Below are positions 10,463 to 17,703 of a stretch of DNA of 27,156 bases, one piece after another (position 1 is the first letter of the stretch; each line of letters opens with the position of its first letter). The stretch comes from Chara braunii (Eukaryota; Streptophyta; Charophyceae; Charales; Characeae): NCBI GenBank assembly GCA_003427395.1, contig BFEA01000285.1, positions 1,756,908 through 1,784,063 on the forward strand. Direction: 5' to 3'. The notes beneath the pieces were generated by a model that saw nothing but the letters and a program-made list of their open reading frames with translations, had not been told where the DNA came from and made no database searches. A program made the position numbers and the translations under genes.

Positions 10463-10509
10463 AGTCAGGTTCAACAAACTCTACAACAGGGGAGTCCAGT
10501 TCTGTTGAA
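10441..10509 (+). promoter_or_regulatory. Candidate -1 ribosomal frameshift signal, gag to protease
   Basis: GGGAAAC (10441-10447) lies in the gag frame as ..G GGA AAC, the correct phase for -1 slippage, after the zinc knuckle and 12 nt before the gag stop (10460-10462). The -1 frame is open from here into the protease. Downstream, GTAGAGT (10459-10465) can pair with ACTCTAC (10478-10484), and the loop segment TTCAACA (10470-10476) can pair with TGTTGAA (10503-10509). That is an H-type pseudoknot with a 4-nt first loop and an 18-nt last loop. The 11-nt spacer is longer than the usual 5-9. The pairing was found by eye, not by folding software. Confidence 0.65.
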
Positions 10510-10905
10510 AATCAGCAGCCCTCCCTTGAAGCCCAACCATCTGCTGAAGACAAGGCTGAGGTAAGTAATGTCTTGTATGTCGAGCCTTGGGAGGAGTCTG
10601 AGATGGTTGACTTCCACCACCACTTGGAGCATTGGGCTGAGATGAAACAGCAGCGTGCCCAAGGGACAGTGAAGTTGATCTTCTTTAAACTTCTCATAAA
10701 CCACCGCTATCTTTGTATGTTGGTTGACTGTGGTGCTACAGCTAACTTCATGTCACCACATGGGATACACAAGGTGGGCTTGGGGATGAAGCAAGTGGCC
10801 CTGCAGAACCCTTGCTGGACCCAAGTTGGCAACAAAGAAGTTGTCTCTTCAACACATGCAGTCAAAGGTGTGCGCACTACCTTTGACAAAGGCAAGACCG
10901 TCACC
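10463..10905 (+). pseudogene. Element A protease, N-terminal part, interrupted by an insert
   Basis: This frame is open from the frameshift site, with a Ser/Thr/Glu-rich linker, then VEPWEESEMVDFHHH, and then the aspartic protease active-site region CMLVDCGATANFMS (about 10713-10754), where the catalytic Asp-Ser/Thr-Gly triplet appears as Asp-Cys-Gly. The retropepsin cleaves the Gag-Pol polyprotein. The coding sequence stops matching the family at 10905, where the GC-rich insert begins. Its continuation starts at 11702. Confidence 0.85.
10896..10905. repeat. 10-bp target-site duplication, left copy
   Basis: GACCGTCACC, identical to 11701-11710. The two copies bound the GC-rich insert exactly where the protease reading breaks and resumes. 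Confidence 0.92.
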
Positions 10906-11700
10906 AGGGTAGTCAGGCGGGGCCCCCGGGGGCAAAGCCGGGGTAGGGGTTTGACCCTCGGAGCCCCGCCGCGGGGGTGCCCCNNNNNNNNNNNNNNNNN
11001 NNNNNNNNNNNNNNNNNNNNNNNNNNNNNNNNNNNNNNNNNNNNNNNNNNNNNNNNNNNNNNNNNNNNNNNNNNNNNNNNNNNNNNNNNNNNNNNNNNNN
11101 NNNNNNNNNNNNNNNNNNNNNNNNNNNNNNNNNNNNNNNNNNNNNNNNNNNNNNNNNNNNNNNNNNNNNNNNNNNNNNNNNNNNNNNNNNNNNNNNNNNN
11201 NNNNNNNNNNNNNNNNNNNNNNNNNNNNNNNNNNNNNNNNNNNNNNNNNNNNNNNNNNNNNNNNNNNNNNNNNNNNNNNNNNNNNNNNNNNNNNNNNNNN
11301 NNNNNNNNNNNNNNNNNNNNNNNNNNNNNNNNNNNNNNNNNNNNNNNNNNNNNNNNNNNNNNNNNNNNNNNNNNNNNNNNNNNNNNNNNNNNNNNNNNNN
11401 NNNNNNNNNNNNNNNNNNNNGCTGCCAGCCAACCCCGGCCCCACACCCCGTTGGGCCCCGCCCCCGGCCCCGCGCCCGCACTACCCCGGGCTCACGAGGG
11501 TGGGGTGTAGCCCCAAGGGGGGTCCGAGGTCGGGCCAAAACTGCAATATTGCAGTTTGGCCCAGGGGGTGCAGGCTGGGGCTGCGCACCCCCCTGTATTT
11601 TTTTTATTTATTTATTTTTTTTTTTTTCCGGGGCCAGGGGTGCCGAACCCCTGCCCCTGGGACCCCCGCCGGGGCCCCGGGGCCGGGGCTCGATAACCCT
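10906..11700. mobile_element. GC-rich non-autonomous DNA transposon (Mutator-like candidate)
   Basis: The insert is 795 bp, of which 437 are N. It starts AGGGTAGTC and ends GATAACCCT, giving imperfect terminal inverted repeats (AGGGT, two mismatches, TC) that continue into GC-rich complementary sequence. It is flanked by a perfect 10-bp duplication. Inside are a 31-bp near-perfect palindrome (11532-11562), very GC-rich arms and a T/A-rich tract (about 11599-11628). No transposase is visible. A duplication of 9-11 bp with terminal inverted repeats fits Mutator-like elements. A foldback element of another superfamily is possible. Insert plus one duplication is 805 bp, so precise removal joins the two protease frames, if the N count is right. 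Confidence 0.75.
10984..11420. other. Assembly gap (437 N)
   Basis: An unbroken run of N inside the GC-rich insert, probably because extreme GC content and hairpins blocked sequencing. Long open frames crossing it are meaningless. Confidence 0.99.
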
Positions 11701-11710
11701 GACCGTCACC
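11701..11710. repeat. 10-bp target-site duplication, right copy
   Basis: GACCGTCACC, a perfect match to 10896-10905, with the protease frame resuming through it as Thr-Val-Thr-His. Confidence 0.92.
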
Positions 11711-12250
11711 CATGCACTGAACTTCTTTGTCCTTGACAAGTGCCCCTTCGATGTTGTCCTTGGCTTGGGCTGGCTGCAGTCCCAATGCGAATGGACCAAG
11801 TGGAAGGAGTCACTCTTCATGGTCAAAGATGCTCAGGGGAACGAACTTCCTGTCCTCTTGGATGAGAAGCACGGAAGCCCAATGACTTTTCTAAATGCAT
11901 TGAAGTTCTGCAAGAAGTGGCACAAGCACAAAGAGGACGAACAGTTGTATGTTGCCTTTGTTCGTCCTGCTCATGTGCCTTCTACTTTTGCGGCTAATAC
12001 CACTACTACTTTGATTGATGATCCTACTTCTCGTACTTCTACTACTAGTACCTCTACCTCTCTACCCTCTAATAGTCCAAATGATCCTACTTCAGATTCG
12101 GTCGTCTCTATACGCGACTTGCGACCGGATCTTGGTGATCCCTTTGCTGATTCCCCACCCGCACCTGTCCCATCAGACATCCAAACCCTCCTCGATCGGT
12201 TTTCGGAAGTCCTGGCTGAGCCACGTGGAGTCCCCACGCGACCGGTCTGA
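11702..12250 (+). pseudogene. Element A protease C-terminal part and linker to RT
   Basis: After the insert the frame reads FFVLDKCPFDVVLGLGWLQ, the retropepsin flap-end motif (normally hydrophobic-hydrophobic-Gly-x-x-Trp-Leu). It continues as a Thr/Ser/Pro-rich linker (about 11990-12110) and a conserved pre-RT segment FSEVLAEPRGVPTRPV. It ends in a TGA at 12248, and the same frame then continues as HTIELVEG into the RT. In other Ty3/gypsy pol genes this is one polyprotein, so the TGA is an internal nonsense mutation, for example from CGA. Confidence 0.85.
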
Positions 12251-13828
12251 CACACCATCGAGTTGGTCGAGGGTGTTGTTCCTCCAAAGGGTTGCGTGTA
12301 CCGTATGGGACCCGGCGAGTTAGAGGAACTCCGACGACAGATCGATGAGATGATTGACAAAGGGTGGATCAAACCTAGTGAATCTGAATTTGGTGCTCTT
12401 GTGTTGTTTGTGCCAAAGAAAGGAGGCAAACTCCGCATGTGTATTGATTACCGCGGTCTAAACCGCATCACAAGAAAGAATGTTTATCCATTGTCTCGTA
12501 TAGATGACTTGCTTGATGCCGCAGGCGGGTGCAAGGTCTTCTCTGAGATCGATCTCAAGTCTGGCTACCACCAGATTGAAGTCGGTCTTGCGGACCAGCA
12601 CAAGACAGCGTTCAAAACACGCGACGGGATTTATGAGTTCACCGTAATGCCCTTCGGTCTTACGAACGCACCCGCCACTTTCCAAAGTCTCATGGACAAG
12701 GTCCTCCGCGAACAGATTGGCCGGTTTGTGGTAGTGTACCTGGATGATATTCTGATCTTCAGCAAGTTCATGGACGAACACCTCAAGCATCTTGAGGAGG
12801 TGCTCGCCATCCTCAAGAAGACACAACTCCATCTCAACTTGGAGAAATCTGAGTTTGGGAAGGATAGCGTCATCTACCTTGGGCATCGGTTGTCTGTTGC
12901 AGGCCTAGAGCGTGAGGCAACCAAGATTGAGGTCATACGCGATTGGCCTCAGCCTGCGAACATTCGCGAATTGCGTTCTTTCCTTGGTCTCGCGTACTAC
13001 TGTCATAAGTTTGTGCCCCGCTTCTCTATCATTGCTCGTCCATTGTCGCGACTAACCAGTAAAAATATGCCTTATTCCTGGGATGCCGGGTATACGGAAG
13101 CCTTTCGAGCTCTCAAGGAAGCATTGGTAAGTTACCCGGTACTCTACATTGCAGATCCCAAACTGACATTCGTAGTTACTATGGATGCAAGTCAGTATGG
13201 AATCAGTGCAGTGCTGCAACAGGATGACAGCGATGGCCTGCGGCCACTCGAGTACTACAGCAAACGAATACCCAACGTAAAGGTAGTCACTTCCACCTAC
13301 ATGCGCGAGCTCTATGCTTTGCATATGGCGTTGGATCACTGGAAACATTATTTTTTGGGATGCCACTTCAAAGTCTTCTCAGATCATGAGACCTTGAAGT
13401 GGATCAAACAGCAAACTACCCTGTTCCCTACCTTGCTTCACTGGTTCCATGAGATTGATATCTTCGATTTTGAATTAAGACACAAAAAGGGTTATTACAA
13501 TCGAGTCGCTGACGTATTGTCTCGCCACCCTGAGTACATGACTTGCCTTGTGAAATCCTACGACCTCCGGAAGAAACTGAAAGAGGCGCTCGTAGAGCAG
13601 ACAACCAAGGATCAGGAACTTAGTTCCATCCTTGAGCAGCTGCGGGCTGATCCTAGCAGTCAGCCTGATTTCCACGAGTATGGAGGACTGATTTTTCATC
13701 GCTACGGGAACCATGACCGTTTGTGTGTGCCCAACCATAAGCCTCTCCGCACACACTTTCTGGACTTGGCTCATGGCCGGAGCGGACACTTCGGCATGGC
13801 AAAGACGTACACTAATTTGCTGAGATAG
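12251..13828 (+). CDS. pol: Element A pol: reverse transcriptase and RNase H
   Basis: RT copies element RNA into DNA and RNase H removes the RNA. Counting residues from 12263 (a TTG, not a true start), RT spans about 15-190 with LRMCIDYRGLN, catalytic Asp97 in FSEIDLKSGYHQI, MPFGLTNAPATF, and YLDD at 159-162. A connection region SFLGLAYYCHKF (239-250) follows. RNase H shows Asp308 (TMDASQYG), Glu349 (MRELYALH), Asp374 (FSDHETLKW) and Asp417 (NRVADVLSRH). The end carries the two His of the integrase HHCC finger (504, 509). All catalytic residues are present. The TAG at 13826 cuts the finger in two, and the integrase continues in the same frame, so this was one Gag-Pro-Pol polyprotein, not a separate gene. 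Confidence 0.93.
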   Translation, partial: HTIELVEGVVPPKGCVYRMGPGELEELRRQIDEMIDKGWIKPSESEFGALVLFVPKKGGKLRMCIDYRGLNRITRKNVYPLSRIDDLLDAAGGCKVFSEIDLKSGYHQIEVGLADQHKTAFKTRDGIYEFTVMPFGLTNAPATFQSLMDKVLREQIGRFVVVYLDDILIFSKFMDEHLKHLEEVLAILKKTQLHLNLEKSEFGKDSVIYLGHRLSVAGLEREATKIEVIRDWPQPANIRELRSFLGLAYYCHKFVPRFSIIARPLSRLTSKNMPYSWDAGYTEAFRALKEALVSYPVLYIADPKLTFVVTMDASQYGISAVLQQDDSDGLRPLEYYSKRIPNVKVVTSTYMRELYALHMALDHWKHYFLGCHFKVFSDHETLKWIKQQTTLFPTLLHWFHEIDIFDFELRHKKGYYNRVADVLSRHPEYMTCLVKSYDLRKKLKEALVEQTTKDQELSSILEQLRADPSSQPDFHEYGGLIFHRYGNHDRLCVPNHKPLRTHFLDLAHGRSGHFGMAKTYTNLLR

Positions 13829-15016
13829 TTTGATTGGTCGGGCATGAAAGGGACTGCTAAGAAATTTGTGGCTGAATGTCAAGTCTGTCAACGGATCAAA
13901 CCATGCCGACAAAAGCCCATGGGGCTACTCACACCCCTTCCTATTCCTGATGGTCCCGGGGAGTCTGTCTCCACCGATTTCACTGACATGGGTAAGGTAA
14001 GCAAAAACGGGTATTCACAAGTCATGGTGATTGTTGACCGATTTTCAACATTTCTTAATCTGATCCCTTTGCCGCCCCACGCCCCAACAGATCTAGTGAT
14101 TCGCAAATTCCAACCGAAATACCTGCTGCAATTCGGAACCCTGAAGACTCTTGTGAGTGATCGAGATCCGCGTTTCATTAGCACTGAATGGAAGGATTTC
14201 ACGTCTCACCTAGGAATCAAACTATGCATGACACCTGGCCGACACCCCGAAGCCAATGGTTTGGCTGAGGAGATCAACCAGACTGTATTTCAACTTCTCC
14301 CCGCGTTGATTATTCCGGACCAGGAGACATGGGATGAAGAGCTGTATTCTGTTAAGGGGTTGTACAACAACTCCGTCCAATTTGTCACCGCCATGACACC
14401 CAACAGGTTACACTACGGTTGGCAGATCCGTAATCCGCTCTCCTACTTATTCCCTGAGCAGCCAGCTGGCTTAACACCCGGCAAGCCCGGCTTCAGGGCT
14501 AAGTACGATCGCTTGCTCAAAGATGTTGTTGCAGCTATGACCAAGCGACAATATGCCATGATTCACCATGCAAACAAAAAGCGGCGACGATCGGTGATTC
14601 AGGTAGGAAGCTACGTCTCGGTGAAGATGTCTGAATTCTCAGAAGGGGAGGGAGTCTCACGCAAACTCCTCCCACTCTACTACTGGCCTTGGGAAGTTTT
14701 GGATGTTATTGGGGAAGATCATTTTGGCCCTTCGTACGTTGTATACGTGCCAGCTCACCTGCTCACATATCCCGTGTTCCATGCATCTAAATTGTATCTC
14801 CACCGTGACGCCGAGACATTCGATTACCGCGAAGATATGATCCCTCGCGAAATCAACGGCGGGCACGAGATAGATAGAATCAAACAGCATGTGGGTAAGG
14901 GAAGAAACAGACAATACCAAGTTCATTTTATGTATCACCCGTTAGACGATCTGTACTGGATCTCCAAACAGGAACTGCTACGCAGCGCACCGCGCATTGT
15001 CAAAGCCTACGATTGA
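13829..15016 (+). CDS. pol: Element A pol: integrase with chromo-like tail
   Basis: Integrase inserts the cDNA into the genome. Counting from the ATG at 13844, the two Cys of the HHCC finger are at 12 and 15 (CQVCQ). The DDE core is Asp45 (VSTDF), Asp106 (VSDRDPRF) and Glu142 (NGLAEEINQ), the D-35-E spacing of retroviral-type integrases. A degenerate GPY/F region follows (PLYYWPWEVL, about 280, where the Gly is replaced), then HPVF-type HASKLYL, and a chromodomain-like end (about 335-388, HEIDRIKQHV...YQVHFMYHPLDDLYWISKQEL). It is read in the same frame as the RT across the TAG at 13826. The TGA at 15014 may be the natural end or another nonsense change, since the frame stays open to 15128. 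Confidence 0.92.
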   Translation, partial: FDWSGMKGTAKKFVAECQVCQRIKPCRQKPMGLLTPLPIPDGPGESVSTDFTDMGKVSKNGYSQVMVIVDRFSTFLNLIPLPPHAPTDLVIRKFQPKYLLQFGTLKTLVSDRDPRFISTEWKDFTSHLGIKLCMTPGRHPEANGLAEEINQTVFQLLPALIIPDQETWDEELYSVKGLYNNSVQFVTAMTPNRLHYGWQIRNPLSYLFPEQPAGLTPGKPGFRAKYDRLLKDVVAAMTKRQYAMIHHANKKRRRSVIQVGSYVSVKMSEFSEGEGVSRKLLPLYYWPWEVLDVIGEDHFGPSYVVYVPAHLLTYPVFHASKLYLHRDAETFDYREDMIPREINGGHEIDRIKQHVGKGRNRQYQVHFMYHPLDDLYWISKQELLRSAPRIVKAYD

Positions 15017-15158
15017 CAAATGGCTGCTAACGCCGCACCAAAGATCTCAGTAAGGCTCACTGTGACAGAGTATTCCAGGAATCTCTTTGCCTTGATCGCT
15101 TACGATGCGTTTGCCGAGGACTCAGAATGAGTTACTCGCTCGAAGGGACCTCGCTCTT

Positions 15159-15171
15159 GAGGGGGGGCTAG
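15159..15171 (+). promoter_or_regulatory. Polypurine tract before the 3' LTR
   Basis: GAGGGGGGG (15159-15167) followed by CTAG lies directly before the LTR start TGTGATGATAACCC at 15172. This is the place and composition of a plus-strand primer. Confidence 0.85.
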
Positions 15172-16550
15172 TGTGATGATAACCCGTCCAAACACGGACT
15201 GAAACACACAACTGATTTCTGAGTTTTGCTCATAGACTGAATGCCCTACTGAGTTCCCCACCTGCTAAGTCTATGTGTGTGTGTGCTTGCTGGACTGCAT
15301 GTCTGTCTGAGTGTTGGTTGGCTTGCGTGTGTGTGACTGTGCCTGTTTGAGTGCTGGCTGGTATGAGTGTGTGTGTGTGGCCCGCCAGGGCACTTGTTCG
15401 TTCGTTGGGCCCTCAGGGCCGGTACTTACCTGTGGTCGTGGCTTCAAAGGGTTGCAGCGGGGAATAAGCACTCAAGTAGCGGGTAGGCCTGTACCGCACC
15501 CGGCAAGGGGGTAAATATGCAGATACCGAAGGCCGAGCAAAAGAAGACAAAAGTGGCATTTTTAGAGGCCGGTAGTGTAGGCTAGGTCTAGCGGGTACCA
15601 GTCTGAGTATAGGGCCTGTAGGGGCAATATCAGAGTCTGCAATGATGTTTCCGTCCAAAAAGGAGGAGGTACCGGTTGCTTGGGAAGGCCAGCGGCCTGG
15701 AAGTCACCGCCCAAGAGGCAAAGCAGGCCGCTATATCTTCAGGCCGGGCGGAAGACCCGGCCTCTTTTTCGGTGTGCAAGTTTGGCGACACACTGGTGGA
15801 GCGCTGGCTGGAGCAGCGCNAGGCCGCTATATCTTCAGGCCGGGCGGAAGACCCGGCCTCTTTTTCGGTGTGCAAGTTTGGCGACACACTGGTGGAGCGC
15901 TGGCTGGAGCAGCGCTAAGCTGGAGCAGCGCTGCTAGGGAGGAAGGAGAAGGACTTGAGGGAGGAAGAAGGAGGAAGGAGGAAGGAAGGGGGAGGAGTGC
16001 CAGGGGTACTTACCTCGCTATGGTGGCAGCCATCTTCATCACCTTGGTGGGCGCTGCAGCAAGAAGTCCCCAGCTGGGGAGAGCCACACCAAGAAGCTTC
16101 AAGGCAGGGTTGGGCATGGCGGCCTGAGCTAGAGCAGCCATAGCTGCTTTGGGTTGTCCTTTGGACGTCTGGGCAAGGCCTAGTAGTCCGCCATAGCCTC
16201 GGCCTATGAGAGTGAAGAGTGGGAGAGGCGGTCATGGTTATGGTGAACCTTGAGTGATACCTGTAGTAGAAGAGGGACTCGGACATTGATTCTGGACCAA
16301 TCATTCAACATTGTATTATTATTTCTTGTATGAATAAGAGGAGGGGGTGATAAAGAGAAGGAGATTGTTGGGCAAAGAATAAGAGTCTTATGACTGTCTT
16401 TGCTAGTGTACATCTTCTTCTTCTTTCTTACTTCTTCTTCTTCTTCTAATCCTCTCTCTCTCCTCTGAAGTTCATTCATTTCTTTCTGCAATTGGATGGC
16501 ATTGTACCTTCTGATGGATGTGTATCTCGAAATTGGTCAGGGTCATAACA
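15172..16550 (+). repeat. Element A 3' LTR (with an assembly duplication)
   Basis: It matches the 5' LTR from TGTGATGATAACCC to GGTCATAACA. Its 1379-bp length is inflated: 15725-15819 is repeated exactly at 15821-15915 around a single N, and about 16 more bases are repeated just after. Without these it is about 1267 bp, the same as the 5' LTR. Differences from the 5' LTR are mostly transitions. It is followed by CATAT, the target duplication. Confidence 0.93.
15725..15931. other. Local misassembly: duplicated LTR segment around one N
   Basis: Two identical 95-bp blocks (15725-15819, 15821-15915) flank the N at 15820. A second small repeat, GCTGGAGCAGCGCT, follows. The 5' LTR has one copy only. 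Identity between the blocks in an LTR that is otherwise about 5% diverged from its partner points to a contig join, not a biological duplication. Confidence 0.9.
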
Positions 16551-16555
16551 CATAT
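16551..16555. repeat. Target-site duplication of element A, right copy
   Basis: CATAT directly after the LTR end, repeating 6121-6125. Confidence 0.85.
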
Positions 16556-16860
16556 CTATCTTAGTGAAGTACCCATATCTTTGCACTTGGTGCAATAGGT
16601 CGTTAATGTGAGGTAAATGCTCTACATTCTTAACGGTGATGGCATTGAAGCCTCTATAATCAATGCACATCCTTAGTGTCCCCTCTTTCTTAGGAACGAG
16701 CAGTACAGGCGCACCGTAAGGAGACATACTAGGTCGGATCCAACTTTTCTCCGATAACTCTTTTAGTTGGTGGCGTAGCTCATCCAACTTTATAGGAGAC
16801 ATCCTATAAATAGGTTCTCTAGGCACCTTGGTACTGGGGACGATGTCAATGGACGACCTC
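16551..16860 (-). pseudogene. Element C: reverse transcriptase, N-terminal half
   Basis: The minus strand reads YRMSPIKLDELRHQLKEL, SWIRPSMSPYGAPVLLVPKK, LRMCIDYRGFNAITVKN and finally GYFTKIDM, the start of RT up to its first catalytic Asp, and then runs into element A's LTR. The rest of the domain continues at 6125 leftward. The sequence is close to element B (21737-22084), so B and C are one family. Confidence 0.93.
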
Positions 16861-17613
16861 CCTTTTCACCACCCCTGTAGGTTCTTGGAAAAGGTATGGA
16901 TAAAAATCAATGACTTCTTCTATTTCTAGGGGTGTTTTTGCAGCCTCCCGTTTTTCAGGGACAAACACGAAGTACATACCTTCCTCTTGGTTTTGTTTAT
17001 AGTAATTGTGAAACAAATATGCACACATGCAGCCATACAAGTCCACTAACCTGCACTTTGTCAGGCTAACGGGCTCCTCACTTGGCAACTTATGTAGCAG
17101 CATTTTTTTTGTCCTAGTGAATCTGAGGCTTAACTACCTTGAGGTAGTGCATACGTGTTAACATATCGAAGGGCAAATCGTCGTTGACCAGGAACACAAT
17201 CTTGTGATTGAGTTTTCCTCCTCCATAGAAGAAGGTACAATATGTCATTGACATAATTTGTGATGACTAGTGTAGATGCTGCAAATCAACTAAGTTGTTG
17301 TACTCGATCCCCTAAGCGGAGCCTATCCATAGAAGAGCGACTGATGAAATTTCTAGTGGAGCCAATGCCTGCGAAGGCACCAAACTTGGGCCCACCTATA
17401 ATGACTTCTACTACGTAATGCTCACCCCTAGGACCTCTAGCCATAGCCGCCCAAAAAGTTGAAGAATCTTTTTGAAACCACCTCTAACTTTTCTAAGGAC
17501 TCAGAGACATCTATTGAACAAAGCATCGACCGCTCCTGACTTGTCAGCAGGGTGAGAAGGGAGTCAATAGCCTTTGCCACTCCCTTGGCCATCATCTGAA
17601 CTTGTGAGGTGTA
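16861..17613 (-). pseudogene. Element C: gag end, protease and linker, broken
   Basis: Three recognisable pieces occur in order on the minus strand. The first is SMLCSIDVSESLEKLE (about 17480-17530). The second is a protease region GEHYVVEVIIGGPKFGAFAG then IGSTRNFIS, where the catalytic Asp of element B (DIGST) is Gly. The third is EEGMYFVFVPEKRE...YPYLFQEPTGVVKREVVH leading into RT. Stops and frame changes occur between them. No gag capsid or zinc knuckle precedes the first piece, because hAT sequence abuts it at about 17613-17704. Confidence 0.85.
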
Positions 17614-17703
17614 ACCACCACTATCTACCTCCCTAACCTCTTTGTTTTTTCTCCCCTCCTTCCCATCGTTTTTCAACCCCAACCAACCATTAACAGATGT
17701 AGA

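Larger units (their letters stand above)
6125..16550 (+). mobile_element. Element A: near full-length Ty3/gypsy LTR retrotransposon
   Basis: A complete set of parts is present in order on the plus strand: 5' LTR, tRNA-iMet primer site, about 1.2 kb leader, gag with a zinc knuckle, protease, RT, RNase H, integrase with a chromo-like tail, polypurine tract and 3' LTR. RT before integrase is the Ty3/gypsy order. The LTRs differ at roughly 30 of the first 520 aligned positions by eye, mostly transitions, so the insertion is not recent. Ten in-frame nonsense codons and a nested GC-rich insert in the protease mean this copy cannot encode its proteins. It sits inside element C, with a CATA(T) target duplication. 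Confidence 0.95.

Noticed and set aside
10906-11700. Interpretation of the GC-rich insert as a SINE or a retroposed copy
   Set aside because: The A/T-rich tract is internal, not at an end, and the ends are inverted repeats. A DNA transposon fits better.
10573-11736. Long open frames of 177-387 residues on both strands across the N run
   Set aside because: Most residues are undetermined. The frame is open only because N codons cannot be stops. The real content is a broken protease plus a non-coding insert.
8640-13828. A changed genetic code with UAA/UAG read as Gln, as in some green algae
   Set aside because: TGA stops occur in frame as well, real stop codons end gag, and the related element C keeps Gln codons at two of the sites. 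Mutation is the simpler explanation.
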